Of a stretch of 64,000 bases of DNA, positions 12,561 through 21,700 are shown in pieces. Below the pieces are notes generated by a model that saw only the letters and a program-made list of their open reading frames with translations, did not search any database and had not been told where the DNA came from. Each line of letters opens with the position of its first letter. The first letter of the stretch is position 1. The DNA is from Microbacterium aerolatum (lineage in GTDB: Bacteria; Actinomycetota; Actinomycetes; Actinomycetales; Microbacteriaceae), in NCBI RefSeq assembly GCF_007988825.1, contig NZ_BJUW01000004.1, positions 124,001 through 188,000 on the forward strand, given 5' to 3'. A program made the translations under genes and the position numbers.

Positions 12561-13522
12561 AGGTCTCTCCCTCGTTCTTCGTCTCGTTCTCCTGCGAGCA
12601 GCAGGTAAAGCACGGCCATCCGCACGGACACACCGTTCGTGACCTGCTCGAGCACCGTCGAGCGGGGCGAATCTGCGGCGGCGGATGAGATCTCGAGGCC
12701 GCGGTTCATGGGCCCTGGGTGCATGACAATGCTATCCCGCGGAAGCGCGGCCGCGCGCACGGCGTCGAGACCCCAGGTGCGGGAATACTCCCGCTCACTC
12801 GGGAAATACGCGGCATTCATGCGCTCGAGCTGGATGCGCAGCATCATGACGGCATCCGGCCCGTCGGCCAGGGCGGCGTCGAGGTCGTACAGAACGCGGA
12901 CCGGCCAGTGCGAGACGTTCTGCGGAACCAGCGTCGGCGGGGATACCAGCGTGACCTCCGCACCGAGCGTTGTGAGCAGCCACACGTTCGAGCGCGCCAC
13001 CCGGGAGTGCAGCACGTCGCCGACGATCACGACGCGGATGCCGGCGAGATCGCGGCCCCGGCTGTCGGCGCCGAACCGGCGCTTGCGGATCGTGAAGGCG
13101 TCCAGCAGCGCCTGTGTGGGGTGCTCGTGCGTGCCGTCGCCGGCGTTGACGACGCCGGCGGAGATCCAGCCGCTGGTCGCGAGCGTGCGCGGTGCGCCTG
13201 ATGCGGAGTGGCGGATGACGACGGCATCCGCGCCCATCGCCTGCAGGGTCTGCGCGGTGTCCTTGAGGCTCTCGCCCTTGGAGACGCTGGAGCCCTTCGC
13301 GGCGAAGTTGATGACGTCGGCGGAGAGCCGCTTGGCGGCGGCTTCGAAGGAGATGCGCGTGCGGGTGGAGTCTTCGAAGAAGAGGTTCACCACCGTCTTG
13401 CCGCGCAGCGTCGGCAGCTTCTTGACTTCACGCGACTGGGTGTCGGACATGTCCTCTGCGATGTCGAGGATGCGCAGGGCCGTCTGACGGTCGAGGGTCT
13501 GGGTGTCGAGGAGGTGTCTCAT
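12557..13522 (-). CDS. pyrB: Aspartate carbamoyltransferase catalytic subunit
   Basis: A 321-residue transcarbamylase that joins carbamoyl phosphate and aspartate. The carbamoyl-phosphate motif [15 protein letters not shown] and the segment [10 protein letters not shown] are present, and the length fits the catalytic chain. There is no pyrI regulatory chain nearby, as expected in actinobacteria, where control falls to PyrR. It overlaps pyrR and pyrC by four bases on each side. Confidence 0.97.
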   Translation of the reverse strand: MRHLLDTQTLDRQTALRILDIAEDMSDTQSREVKKLPTLRGKTVVNLFFEDSTRTRISFEAAAKRLSADVINFAAKGSSVSKGESLKDTAQTLQAMGADAVVIRHSASGAPRTLATSGWISAGVVNAGDGTHEHPTQALLDAFTIRKRRFGADSRGRDLAGIRVVIVGDVLHSRVARSNVWLLTTLGAEVTLVSPPTLVPQNVSHWPVRVLYDLDAALADGPDAVMMLRIQLERMNAAYFPSEREYSRTWGLDAVRAAALPRDSIVMHPGPMNRGLEISSAAADSPRSTVLEQVTNGVSVRMAVLYLLLAGERDEERGRDL

Positions 13523-14049
13523 TCGCCGATCGTCACCTCATCGACGCCGTCGTTCTCGCTGAGGCGCACGTTGACGCGCTCGGTGCGGGCGGACGGGATG
13601 TTCTTGCCGACGAAGTCGGGGCGGATCGGCAGCTCGCGGTGGCCGCGGTCGACGAGGATGGCCAGGCGCACGATGGCGGGCCGGCCGATCGACTGGATCG
13701 CGTCGAGGGCGGCGCGGATGCTGCGGCCGGAGAACAGCACGTCGTCGACGAGGACGACGGTCTTGCCCTCGATGCCGCCGGGCGGGATCTGCGTCGGACG
13801 CGGAGAGCGCGTCGGGTGCTTGGCGAGGTCGTCCCGGAAAAGGGTGACGTCGAGTGCTCCCGTCGGGACGGGCTGCTGGGCGATCGATTCGATCACCGCG
13901 GCCAGGCGCTGGGCGAGTGCCACTCCCCTGGTCGGGATGCCGAGGAGGACGAGGCCGTCCGCTCCGCGGTTCGATTCGAGGATCTCGTGCGCGATGCGGG
14001 TCAGAGCCCGCGAGATATCGGCTTGCTGCAGCACGGTGCGCGTGCTCAT
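13519..14049 (-). CDS. pyrR: Bifunctional pyr operon regulator / uracil phosphoribosyltransferase PyrR
   Basis: A 176-residue PyrR with the PRPP-binding motif [13 protein letters not shown]. PyrR binds a defined RNA hairpin when UMP is high and also has weak uracil phosphoribosyltransferase activity. A matching RNA element lies just upstream and takes in the ribosome binding site, so it probably represses its own translation and that of the coupled downstream genes. The start is ATG 14049 with GGGAG six bases upstream. It is the first gene of the pyr operon. Confidence 0.97.
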   Translation of the reverse strand: MSTRTVLQQADISRALTRIAHEILESNRGADGLVLLGIPTRGVALAQRLAAVIESIAQQPVPTGALDVTLFRDDLAKHPTRSPRPTQIPPGGIEGKTVVLVDDVLFSGRSIRAALDAIQSIGRPAIVRLAILVDRGHRELPIRPDFVGKNIPSARTERVNVRLSENDGVDEVTIGE

Positions 14050-14055
14050 CCGCCG

Positions 14056-14090
14056 CTCCCTTCTCCGCCTCTCTGGACGGTGTTAAAGGT
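14056..14090 (-). promoter_or_regulatory. PyrR-binding RNA element in the pyrR leader
   Basis: On the minus strand the leader carries the conserved PyrR recognition parts: CCTTTAAC on the 5' side, the terminal loop CCAGAGAGG (14069-14077) closed by CCG/CGG, and AAGG on the 3' side pairing with CCTT. The 3' arm runs into the GGGAG Shine-Dalgarno of pyrR. Pairing would hide the ribosome binding site, so binding of PyrR-UMP should block translation, as known for mycobacterial pyr genes. No terminator/antiterminator pair is seen. Confidence 0.85.
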
Positions 14091-14103
14091 TGCTGATGAG
14101 TCG

Positions 14104-14109
14104 AGTATA
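14104..14109 (-). promoter_or_regulatory. -10 box of the pyrR operon promoter
   Basis: TATACT reads on the minus strand about 60 bases upstream of the pyrR ATG, in a GC-rich surround. Transcription would start near 14097, putting the PyrR element at the very 5' end of the message. No good -35 is seen at 16-18 bases. Confidence 0.5.
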
Positions 14110-14128
14110 TCGTCCGTCCGCTGAGGTC

Positions 14129-14193
14129 CCGGTGTTCTCGCTGGCGCGAGGACTCCGCCCCCTGCCGGTGTTCTCGCTGGCGCGAGGACTCCG
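14129..14193. repeat. Two 29-base direct repeats with hairpins
   Basis: An identical 29-base unit occurs at 14129-14157 and 14165-14193, separated by seven bases (period 36). Each unit contains a hairpin CTCGC-TGGC-GCGAG. The pair lies just after the stop of the MBL-Rieske gene and before the pyrR promoter, so it may act as a terminator or mRNA 3' element, or be a REP-like extragenic repeat. Two units with a seven-base gap do not make a CRISPR. Confidence 0.85.
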
Positions 14194-14210
14194 ATCACGC
14201 AGGCGCGGAC

Positions 14211-15785
14211 TCAGCCGAGGCGCAGCGCGTCTTCGGTCACGGGGCAACGCTGCGCGCGGATCTCGTGGCCGGTCGTGGTGAGGCACTTACCGGTCTTGAG
14301 GTCCCACTTCCAGTCGTGCATGCTGCACGTCAGGACGCCCTCTTCGTCGACCTTGCCGGTCTTGGTGAGATCGGCGCGCAGGTGCGGGCAACGGCGCTGG
14401 ACGATCCAGTCGCCGACCTCGGCATCCTCGGTCTGATCGGTCTGCTCCGAGTACCAGTTCTCGACGTACTCGATGCGGTCCACCGAGAGGCACTTGAGGA
14501 ACGTGGTCAGGAACTCGTTGAACTTGCCGCTGCGGCCCACCGAGAACTGCATGGACAGGAAGATCGAGTTCGACCAGTCGATCTCACGGTCGCGGATGTT
14601 CGTCGAGACGAGGTCCGCAGGGATCGTGTACCAGTAGATGCACTCCTCGCCGGCGTACTCGCGCACCTTGGCCCGCGGGAAGTCGACAACCATGTCGAGG
14701 TCGCCGATGCGGAACCGGACGCAGCCGCCGACACCGAGGCGGATGGTGCGGGACTTCTTCAGCAGAGGCTCCCACCAAGCCTTGATCTCGGCGAGGATCT
14801 GGTCTGCCGGCAGCGCTTCGGCACGCTCGGCTTCCTCAGCCCGGATCTCCTCCTGGCGGCTGGCGCGCTGCTCCTCGAGGTAGTCCCACTTCTCGTCGAA
14901 GATGTGGTCGATCTCGGCCTGCGTGTAGAGGGTCTGCTCGATTGAGACGAGCTCGCGGTTGTCCAGCGTGACGACGGTGCCCGGCACGAAGAGCTGTCCG
15001 TCGTACTGCGGCGCGAGTTCCTTCATGTGCGCGATGAACTGCTTCTGGTCGGTGAAGATCGACTCACCGTTGCGTCCGAAGCCGTTGAAGTCGAACAGGT
15101 CGTCGCGCAGGAACATCGGCGGCCCCGCCATCGGGAAGACGTGCGGCGCATCGACCTTCTCGATGTAGTACATCGCGCGCTTGTTCTGCGCCTCGCGCTT
15201 GAGCTTCGCGAAGTTCTGCTTGGCATCCACCGGCAGGTCGTAGACCATCGGCCACCATATGGCCCCGGAGACCTGCGTGAAGTACGCGTCGGGCTTGCCG
15301 AAGCTCATCAGTTTCTCGAGGTCCAGCGGATGCGAGTCGTTCTGATTCAGCACGGAGGCGGTGCCGTCGTCGACGCTCAGGGAGGAATCGCCGATGGGGC
15401 CGTCGCTCGGGGCGCGCAGCGGCGTGATCATGATCTTCAGCTCGCCGCGCTCGATGACCTGCCCGGCCGGCGCATACGTGATGTTCTCATAGCCGAGGGC
15501 GCGGATGTCCTGCTCGAGGTCATCGATCGGATACTCCGGCAGAAGCACCTCGATGTCCTTGCGGATGTAGCGCTGCAGCAGCTTCGGGTCGAAGTGATCG
15601 CGGTGCCGGTGCGAGATGTACAGGAAGTCCGCTTCGCGTCCGATCTTCTCCCAGTCGAGACCGCGGTTGTCGGGGAACGGGAACCAGGAGCCGAAGAACG
15701 AGGGTCCGAGAACCGGGTCGCAGATGATGTTTCCGCCCGTGGTCTCGATGAACATCCCGGCGTGGCCGAGTCCGGTGATCCGCAT
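14211..15785 (-). CDS. MBL-fold hydrolase with C-terminal Rieske [2Fe-2S] domain
   Basis: A 524-residue protein of unusual architecture. Residues 1-290 are a UlaG-like metallo-beta-lactamase fold with the metal motif HRHRDH at 59-64. The middle region (about 340-460) has no motif I recognise. Residues 464-524 are a Rieske domain with ligands C466, H468, C487 and H490 (CPH and CSMH). The same two modules in the opposite order make up CMP-Neu5Ac hydroxylase (CMAH), so an oxygenase-type reaction is possible, but the substrate is unknown. AGGAGG precedes the ATG at 15785 and a TAGAAT -10-like box lies at 15813-15818. It sits between nusB and pyrR, which are usually closer. Confidence 0.9.
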   Translation of the reverse strand: MRITGLGHAGMFIETTGGNIICDPVLGPSFFGSWFPFPDNRGLDWEKIGREADFLYISHRHRDHFDPKLLQRYIRKDIEVLLPEYPIDDLEQDIRALGYENITYAPAGQVIERGELKIMITPLRAPSDGPIGDSSLSVDDGTASVLNQNDSHPLDLEKLMSFGKPDAYFTQVSGAIWWPMVYDLPVDAKQNFAKLKREAQNKRAMYYIEKVDAPHVFPMAGPPMFLRDDLFDFNGFGRNGESIFTDQKQFIAHMKELAPQYDGQLFVPGTVVTLDNRELVSIEQTLYTQAEIDHIFDEKWDYLEEQRASRQEEIRAEEAERAEALPADQILAEIKAWWEPLLKKSRTIRLGVGGCVRFRIGDLDMVVDFPRAKVREYAGEECIYWYTIPADLVSTNIRDREIDWSNSIFLSMQFSVGRSGKFNEFLTTFLKCLSVDRIEYVENWYSEQTDQTEDAEVGDWIVQRRCPHLRADLTKTGKVDEEGVLTCSMHDWKWDLKTGKCLTTTGHEIRAQRCPVTEDALRLG

Positions 15786-15812
15786 TGCGCTCCTCCTGAG
15801 GTGGACTGCTCG

Positions 15813-15818
15813 ATTCTA
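15813..15818 (-). promoter_or_regulatory. -10-like box for the MBL-Rieske gene
   Basis: TAGAAT on the minus strand, 28 bases before the ATG at 15785, with the AGGAGG ribosome site between. No strong -35. Confidence 0.45.
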
Positions 15819-15862
15819 CCGGTGGGCCCCTCGGCGTCGGCCGAGGGCGGCCGTGGATATGC

Positions 15863-18800
15863 TCAGCCCTCGAACAGCCCGCGGATGTCGTCGGCGGTGA
15901 GCGACTGTGCGAACAGCGCCTCGTCGTCCATCACGGCTGTGAACAGACGCGCCTTTCGCTGCTGGAGCGCCAGCACCTTCTCCTCGATCGTGCCGGTCGA
16001 GATCATCCGGTAGACCATCACCGGGTTGCGCTGCCCGATCCGGTGCGTGCGGTCCACGGCCTGGGCCTCCGCCGCCGGATTCCACCACGGATCGAGCATG
16101 AAGACGTAGTCGGCCTCGGTGAGGGTCAGCCCGAATCCACCGGACTTCAGGCTGATCAGGAACACCGGTTGCTCCCCGGCACGGAATCCATCGATCACCT
16201 GCTCGCGCTTCCGCGTCGAGCCGTCGAGATACGCGTACGGGATGCCGGCCTGATCGAGCCGCTCGGCGGCGAGCTGCAGGAACGAGGTGAACTGGCTGAA
16301 CACCAGCGCCCGATGCCCTTCGGCGTGCAGTTCGATCGCGCGCTCGACCAGCGCATCGAGCTTTCGCGAACCGAGCTTCGCATCGACCTCGTCGACGAGC
16401 CCAGGCGCGAGGCTGAGCATGCGCAGCATCGTCAGCGATCGGAACACGATGAACCGGTTCCGGTCGAGGTCCTTCAGCAGTCCCAGCACCTTCTGCCGTT
16501 CGCGCTGCAGCACGGTGTCGTAGAGTGCACGGTGCGAGGGGCTCAGCTCGACATGCAGCAGCTGCTCCTGCTTCTCCGGAAGATCAGTGGCGACCAGCTC
16601 CTTCGTGCGTCGCAGCATGAGTGGCCGGATTCGACGCCGGAGCCGCTCCAGCCGTCGCTGCCGGTACTCGCCGCCTTCCTCGTTCTCGGGAACCTTGCCC
16701 TGCTCGATCGGTTGGATGTAGTCCTGCCGGAACCTCCGCGCGGAGGCGAACAGGCCTGGCGCTGTGAGTTTGAGCAGCGCCCACAGATCGCCGAGGCTGT
16801 TCTCCATCGGAGTTCCGGTCACCGCGAACGTGACGTGTGCGGGGATGGATGCCACGGCACGATGCTGCTTCGTCGCGGGGTTCTTCACGAACTGCGCCTC
16901 GTCGAGGACGAGCACGGCCCATTCCGCCGCGGCGTACTCGTCGGCATCCAAACGCGCCAGCGTGTACGAGGTGACCACCAGATCGGCATCCTGCGCGACG
17001 TCCACGATCGACGAACCCCTGCGGCTGCGCGTGCCTTCGACGATGCGCACGCGCAGCGACGGCGCGAACGCGGCGGCCTCGTCGCGCCACGTCGCCAGCA
17101 CGGAGGTCGGGGCGATGACGAGGAACGGCCTTCGCTCCCCCACCTCGCGGGCGTGCAACATCAGCGTCAGCAGCTGAATCGTCTTGCCGAGACCCATGTC
17201 GTCGGCCAGGATCCCCCCGAGCCGGTGCGCCCACAGGAACGCGAGCCAGTCGAATCCGGTCTTCTGATACGGGCGGAGCTCGGCACGCAGCCCGGTGGGC
17301 ACCACCGCCGGTGGGACACCGGTCGTGTCTCTGAGCCCTTCGGCTGTCGCACGCCAGTTCATTGCCGGGATCGCTTCATCCGCGAGATCCTCGAACTCCT
17401 CCCAGAGATCTGTCTGGTACCGGCTGATGCGCGGGCCTGTCTCCCACTCGGCGATCTCGGTCGCCTCGTCGATCAGCTCGCGCAGCGAGTCCAGTGCCGG
17501 GTGCGCGAGCGAGAAGTAGCTGCCGTCGACGAGCAGCAGCTTCGTACGGCGCATGCTCAGTGCTGTGAACAGCGGGGCGAACGGGATGCTGCGTCCGTCG
17601 ATCTTCACGATGACGCCCAGGTCGAACCAGTCCGGGTCCGTGCTCTCCACGGTCGACACCGTGATCTCGGGGACACCGCTGAGTTCGTGGTAGGTCTTCG
17701 GCTTGCCCGTGACGACGACCGAGAGTCCCTGCGCCTGCAACGCAGGGACGATGTGCGTGGCGAACTCGGCGGCCGCCACGTCATGGACGGTGCCGCTCGG
17801 CTCGAATGTCTCACCTGTCGTCGTCTGCCACAGCTGTTCGACGTCACGAAGGGCCGACTGCTCTGCATCGTCATCCCGCACGGCGTCGGGCGTGGGCGTT
17901 AACGGGAAACGTCCGTGACCGCGGTAGGTCCACTCGAATGCGTAGTCGATCTGATCCCGTGGGCGGTGGGCGACGACGAGGGTGGCGATCGGAGTCGGCA
18001 CCGGTGGCAGCTCGATGGCGCCGACGGTTCGCACCGGAACACGGCGGGCGAGAGCGGGGTAGGCGTCACGCAGGAACGCGTCCTCTTCGTCGGCGGGGAC
18101 GGCGAGCGACGAACGCGCGGTGATGAGCGCGTGGACGATGGGGCTCAGCGGCACCTCGGCGAGCGTGACCTGAGCCCTGCTGCCGAGCGGGGTCACAGTG
18201 TAGAGACCCGAGTGCCCGATGGTCCGCACCGTGCGCGCATCGACCGGCTGACCGTCCAGAACCACGTCAGCTGCAACGGAGAGCCCGTCTTCGGTTCGCT
18301 CCACTTCGGCCGTGACGGCTCCGGATTCGGCCAGCCCGATTGAGAAGCTCTTCTGCACCGTCACGAGCGGGATGCCGTGGTCGGCGCCGGCCCGCAGATG
18401 CGGCCACAGCAGACCGGACTCGACGAGATCGAGAATCAGCCAGTCGCTCGCGGTGCCCGACAGCACCGAATCGCGGACGATGCTCAGCAGTTCGGCGAAC
18501 CAGCGGAGCTGGTCGGGCCGGAACTGCGCCCCGGGGCGGCGCACGGCGTCCCAGGAAGCGGTTCCCTGGATCCAGCCGCCCGTCGCCCCACTGCGCATGA
18601 GCGGACGGATGCCGAGCAGCAGGTCGCCACCGCCCTTCACGACATCGCGGACGGTCGCGGCGCGCATCGGACGAGGTGCCCACTGGTGTGCGCCCTGCGC
18701 CGCGCGGTGCCGCACCTCGACGCCGAGCGCGAGGGGCGCTGCTCCGTCGACGCGCGGCTGCGAGTCCAGCAGCATCCGCCAGGTCGGCAGCCCCGGGGCT

Positions 18801-19132
18801 TCCGGCACGCTGGCGGGAGAGGCGACCGGGGACGCCTCGACCTCCGCATTGCTGGTGAGCACTGCAGCGACGATGTGCTTGCACCCGAACCGCACAGGGC
18901 AGGTGCACGTGGTGGAGGAGATCTCGGCGGCTTCCCTGCCCGCGGCGACCCGGACGACGCAGCGGTACTGTGCACCGCCCGAGCCGTGCACATCGGAGGT
19001 GAGCGTCGAGAAGTCAGCGTTCCACGCACGGCGGATCACCATGCCGCCGCGGGCATAGGCGCGTCCTCGCTCGAGGCTGCCCGCATCGGTGACGCGCCGA
19101 AGAATGGACAGGTCGATCAGCGGTGCGGGCAT
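15863..19132 (-). CDS. SNF2-family helicase with N-terminal SWIM zinc finger
   Basis: A 1089-residue DEAD/DEAH-like ATPase of the HepA/SNF2 group. Near the N terminus is a SWIM zinc finger (C76, C78, C84, H86: CTCP..GCKH). The ATPase follows in the second half with motif I DDMGLGKT, motif II LDEAQFVKN and motif VI HRIGQ. Such proteins translocate on DNA or remodel protein-DNA complexes, but the role of the bacterial SWIM-SNF2 type is not well defined. I started it at ATG 19132; the frame extends upstream but would run into nusB. It has no restriction or methylase partners here, so a defence role is not supported. Confidence 0.93.
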   Translation of the reverse strand: MPAPLIDLSILRRVTDAGSLERGRAYARGGMVIRRAWNADFSTLTSDVHGSGGAQYRCVVRVAAGREAAEISSTTCTCPVRFGCKHIVAAVLTSNAEVEASPVASPASVPEAPGLPTWRMLLDSQPRVDGAAPLALGVEVRHRAAQGAHQWAPRPMRAATVRDVVKGGGDLLLGIRPLMRSGATGGWIQGTASWDAVRRPGAQFRPDQLRWFAELLSIVRDSVLSGTASDWLILDLVESGLLWPHLRAGADHGIPLVTVQKSFSIGLAESGAVTAEVERTEDGLSVAADVVLDGQPVDARTVRTIGHSGLYTVTPLGSRAQVTLAEVPLSPIVHALITARSSLAVPADEEDAFLRDAYPALARRVPVRTVGAIELPPVPTPIATLVVAHRPRDQIDYAFEWTYRGHGRFPLTPTPDAVRDDDAEQSALRDVEQLWQTTTGETFEPSGTVHDVAAAEFATHIVPALQAQGLSVVVTGKPKTYHELSGVPEITVSTVESTDPDWFDLGVIVKIDGRSIPFAPLFTALSMRRTKLLLVDGSYFSLAHPALDSLRELIDEATEIAEWETGPRISRYQTDLWEEFEDLADEAIPAMNWRATAEGLRDTTGVPPAVVPTGLRAELRPYQKTGFDWLAFLWAHRLGGILADDMGLGKTIQLLTLMLHAREVGERRPFLVIAPTSVLATWRDEAAAFAPSLRVRIVEGTRSRRGSSIVDVAQDADLVVTSYTLARLDADEYAAAEWAVLVLDEAQFVKNPATKQHRAVASIPAHVTFAVTGTPMENSLGDLWALLKLTAPGLFASARRFRQDYIQPIEQGKVPENEEGGEYRQRRLERLRRRIRPLMLRRTKELVATDLPEKQEQLLHVELSPSHRALYDTVLQRERQKVLGLLKDLDRNRFIVFRSLTMLRMLSLAPGLVDEVDAKLGSRKLDALVERAIELHAEGHRALVFSQFTSFLQLAAERLDQAGIPYAYLDGSTRKREQVIDGFRAGEQPVFLISLKSGGFGLTLTEADYVFMLDPWWNPAAEAQAVDRTHRIGQRNPVMVYRMISTGTIEEKVLALQQRKARLFTAVMDDEALFAQSLTADDIRGLFEG

Positions 19133-19140
19133 ACCGGCAG

Positions 19141-19551
19141 TCAGCTCGCGCGGGCCACCCGAGCCAGCACGCCGTGGACGAACGCACCGGAGTCGTCGGT
19201 CGAGAACTCCTTGGCGAGTTCGACGGCTTCGTCGATCGCGACGGCGGTCGGCACCTGATCGTTGAACAGGATCTCCCACGTACCGATGCGCAGCAGCGCA
19301 CGGTCGACGGCCGGCATCCGCTCGATCTTCCAATCGCGACTGTGCGTGACGATGTTCTCGTCGATGTCGCCGCGGTGGTCGATGATCCCGTCGACGATCT
19401 CACGTGCGTACAGCCAGGAGGCTTCGCGGGCCGGTTCGCTGGCCGCGCGCTTGGCCTCCGCCGCGAGGGTCACGGCGAGGTCGTCGCCGCGGACATCAGC
19501 GGAGAAGAGGATGTCGAGTGCGCGCTTGCGCGCCTTCGTCCGGGCGCTCAC
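19141..19551 (-). CDS. nusB: Transcription antitermination factor NusB
   Basis: A 136-residue NusB of normal size, with the basic start ARTKARKRALDILFSAD and the C-terminal signature around VAIDEAVELAKEFSTDDSG. NusB binds boxA RNA with S10 in rRNA antitermination. It starts with ATG or GTG at 19551, three bases after efp, in the conserved efp-nusB pair. Confidence 0.97.
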   Translation of the reverse strand: MSARTKARKRALDILFSADVRGDDLAVTLAAEAKRAASEPAREASWLYAREIVDGIIDHRGDIDENIVTHSRDWKIERMPAVDRALLRIGTWEILFNDQVPTAVAIDEAVELAKEFSTDDSGAFVHGVLARVARAS

Positions 19552-19554
19552 GCC

Positions 19555-20115
19555 TTACTTCTCGCGACCGAGGTAGTCACCCGTGCGAGTGTCGACCTTG
19601 ATCTTCGTGCCGGTCTCGATGAACAGCGGCACCTGCATCTCGTAACCGGTCTCGACGGTGGCGGGCTTGGTGCCTGCCGAGGAGCGGTCGCCCTGCAGGC
19701 CCGGCTCCGAGTAGGTCACCTCGAGGATGACGGAGGTCGGCAGCTCGATGTAGAGCGGGTTGCCGTTGTTGAGCGCGATCGTGACCTGCTGGTTCTCGAG
19801 CAGGAAGTTCTTGGCGTCGCCCACGACGGCGGGGCTCAGCGTGATCTGGTCGTAGTCGGTCGTGTCCATGAACACGAAACCGTCGCCATCGTCGTACAGG
19901 TAGGTGAAGTCCCGGCGGTCGACGTTCTCGATGTCGACCTTGGCGCCGGCGTTGAACGTCTTGTCGTTGGTGCGGCCGGTGACGACGTTCTTCAGCTTGG
20001 TGCGGACGAAAGCGCCGCCCTTGCCGGGCTTGACGTGCTGGAACTCCACGACGGTCCAGAGCTGTCCGTCGAGGTTCAGGACGACGCCGTTCTTGATGTC
20101 TGCGGTGGATGCCAT
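19555..20115 (-). CDS. efp: Elongation factor P
   Basis: A 186-residue EF-P that relieves ribosome stalling at proline runs. The loop that reaches the peptidyl-transferase centre reads [10 protein letters not shown]; the conserved lysine lies in it, near residue 32-33. The KOW-like N domain and two OB domains fill the length. A TAGAAT box at 20175-20180 overlaps the end of aroQ and could start the efp-nusB transcript about 50 bases before the ATG. Confidence 0.98.
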   Translation of the reverse strand: MASTADIKNGVVLNLDGQLWTVVEFQHVKPGKGGAFVRTKLKNVVTGRTNDKTFNAGAKVDIENVDRRDFTYLYDDGDGFVFMDTTDYDQITLSPAVVGDAKNFLLENQQVTIALNNGNPLYIELPTSVILEVTYSEPGLQGDRSSAGTKPATVETGYEMQVPLFIETGTKIKVDTRTGDYLGREK

Positions 20116-20174
20116 GCGGGAGAGTTCCGTTCGTCGGGGCGGGGGCCGCGCTCTGTGGAGGCGGCCGACAGTCG

Positions 20175-20180
20175 ATTCTA
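20175..20180 (-). promoter_or_regulatory. -10-like box for efp-nusB
   Basis: TAGAAT on the minus strand overlaps the aroQ stop, 60 bases before efp. No strong -35. Confidence 0.4.
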
Positions 20181-20615
20181 CGGGATGAGCGCCGTCAGCT
20201 GCGCGATGGCGCTTGCGTACCCGTTCACGCCCTGCCCGATCACCCGAACGGCGGCGACGTCGTGCAGGTAGGAGAAGCGGCGGAACTCCTCACGGGCGTT
20301 CACGTCCGAGATGTGGATCTCGGCGAAGGGCAGGTTCACACCGGTCAGCGCGTCGCGCAGCGCGACCGAGGTGTGCGTGAGCCCGCCGGGGTTGATGACG
20401 ATGCCGTCGCAGTCCTCGCGCGCGGCGTGGATCGCGTCGATCAGCACGCCCTCGTGGTTGCTCTGGATGCTGCGCAGCTCGAAGCCAGCCTCGGCTGCGG
20501 CCTCGGTGGCGATCCGCTCGACGTCGGCAAGCGTCTCCGTGCCGTAGACGCCGGGGTCGCGGACGCCGAGGAGGTTCAGGTTCGGCCCGTTGACGAGCAG
20601 GATGCGGTGCGTCAT
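20178..20615 (-). CDS. aroQ: 3-dehydroquinate dehydratase (type II)
   Basis: A 145-residue type II dehydroquinase. Motifs are [14 protein letters not shown] (with the catalytic tyrosine), SNHEG and [16 protein letters not shown]. It turns 3-dehydroquinate into 3-dehydroshikimate. I set the start at ATG 20615, which overlaps the aroB stop by four bases; the open frame upstream is an aroB shadow. Confidence 0.97.
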   Translation of the reverse strand: MTHRILLVNGPNLNLLGVRDPGVYGTETLADVERIATEAAAEAGFELRSIQSNHEGVLIDAIHAAREDCDGIVINPGGLTHTSVALRDALTGVNLPFAEIHISDVNAREEFRRFSYLHDVAAVRVIGQGVNGYASAIAQLTALIP

Positions 20616-21700
20616 GCGCCGACCTCCTGGTAGGCGGCGAACAGCAGCGATTCGTCCGGGGCCTGCAGCACCGTGGGCTTGGCGATGTCGTCGAGGACGA
20701 TGAAGCGCAGCATCCCGCCGCGGGCTTTCTTGTCGCGTTGCATGCTGGCCAACAACGTCGCCCAGGCCCCTGTGCGGTAGGTGGTGGGAAGACCGAGAGA
20801 CTCGAGGATCGAACGGTGCCGGTCGACGGCCTCGTCGGACAGGCGTCCGGCGAGGCGGGAGAGCTCTGCGGCGTACATCATGCCGATCGAGATCGCCGCG
20901 CCGTGGCGCCAGCGGTAGCGCTCGGCGTGTTCGATGGCGTGGCCGAGCGTGTGGCCGTAGTTGAGGATCTCGCGCTGTCCTGCTTCGCGGAAGTCCTCCG
21001 AGACCACCTGAGCCTTCATGCCGATCGCGAGCTCGACGGTGCGCCGGAACTCGTCCGTCGACGTGTCGACGGCGCGCGACGGATCGGCCTCGATGATGTC
21101 GAGGATCTCGGGCGCCCAGATGAATCCGGCCTTGACGACTTCGGCGTAGCCGGCTGTCGCCTCGTGCGCGCTGAGGCTGCCGAGCTCGTCGAGATCCCCG
21201 ATCACGGCGCGCGGCGCCCAGAACGCGCCGACGAGGTTCTTGCCCTCTGCGGTGTTCACACCGGTCTTCCCGCCGACGGAGGCGTCGACCAGTCCCAGCA
21301 CGGTGGTGGGGATCTGCACGACCTGGATGCCGCGCAGCCACGTCGCCGCCACGAACCCGGCGAGGTCGGTGACCGCTCCCCCGCCGTAGCCGATGACGGC
21401 GTCGCTGCGGGTGAAGTCGGACTGGCCCATGACCTGCCAGCAGAAGGCCGCGACCTCGATGCGCTTGCCCTGCTCGGCGTCCGGCACCTCGGCCAGCAGC
21501 ACCTCGCGCTGACCGTTCGCAGTATCCGCGAGCAGGCGGTCGCGCAGCTCGGCGGCGCGGGCTGCGAGCGTCGGCGGGTGCACGACGAGGATCTTCCGCA
21601 CTGCCGGGTCGAGCGCTGCGGAGGCCTGGTCGAGGATGTCCCGGCCGACCGTGATGTCGTAGGTGGCCTGCCCGGCGACGCTGATCGTGGTGGTGTTCAT
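20612..21700 (-). CDS. aroB: 3-dehydroquinate synthase
   Basis: A 362-residue NAD- and zinc-dependent enzyme that cyclises DAHP to dehydroquinate. Visible motifs are GYGGGAVTDLAGFVAATW (NAD loop), KTGVN and the zinc motif HTLGHAIEH. The start is ATG 21700, with GGAGGAG upstream and a four-base overlap with aroK; an ATG at 21718 in the same frame is less likely. It is the third gene of the aroE-C-K-B-Q run. Confidence 0.97.
   Translation of the reverse strand: MNTTTISVAGQATYDITVGRDILDQASAALDPAVRKILVVHPPTLAARAAELRDRLLADTANGQREVLLAEVPDAEQGKRIEVAAFCWQVMGQSDFTRSDAVIGYGGGAVTDLAGFVAATWLRGIQVVQIPTTVLGLVDASVGGKTGVNTAEGKNLVGAFWAPRAVIGDLDELGSLSAHEATAGYAEVVKAGFIWAPEILDIIEADPSRAVDTSTDEFRRTVELAIGMKAQVVSEDFREAGQREILNYGHTLGHAIEHAERYRWRHGAAISIGMMYAAELSRLAGRLSDEAVDRHRSILESLGLPTTYRTGAWATLLASMQRDKKARGGMLRFIVLDDIAKPTVLQAPDESLLFAAYQEVGA

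Noticed and set aside
14129..14193. 29-base repeats as a CRISPR array
   Set aside because: Only two units, a seven-base gap instead of a spacer, and no cas genes.
15863..19132. SNF2 helicase as part of a DISARM-like or other defence system
   Set aside because: No methylase, nuclease, PLD or DUF1998 partner; the neighbours are housekeeping genes.
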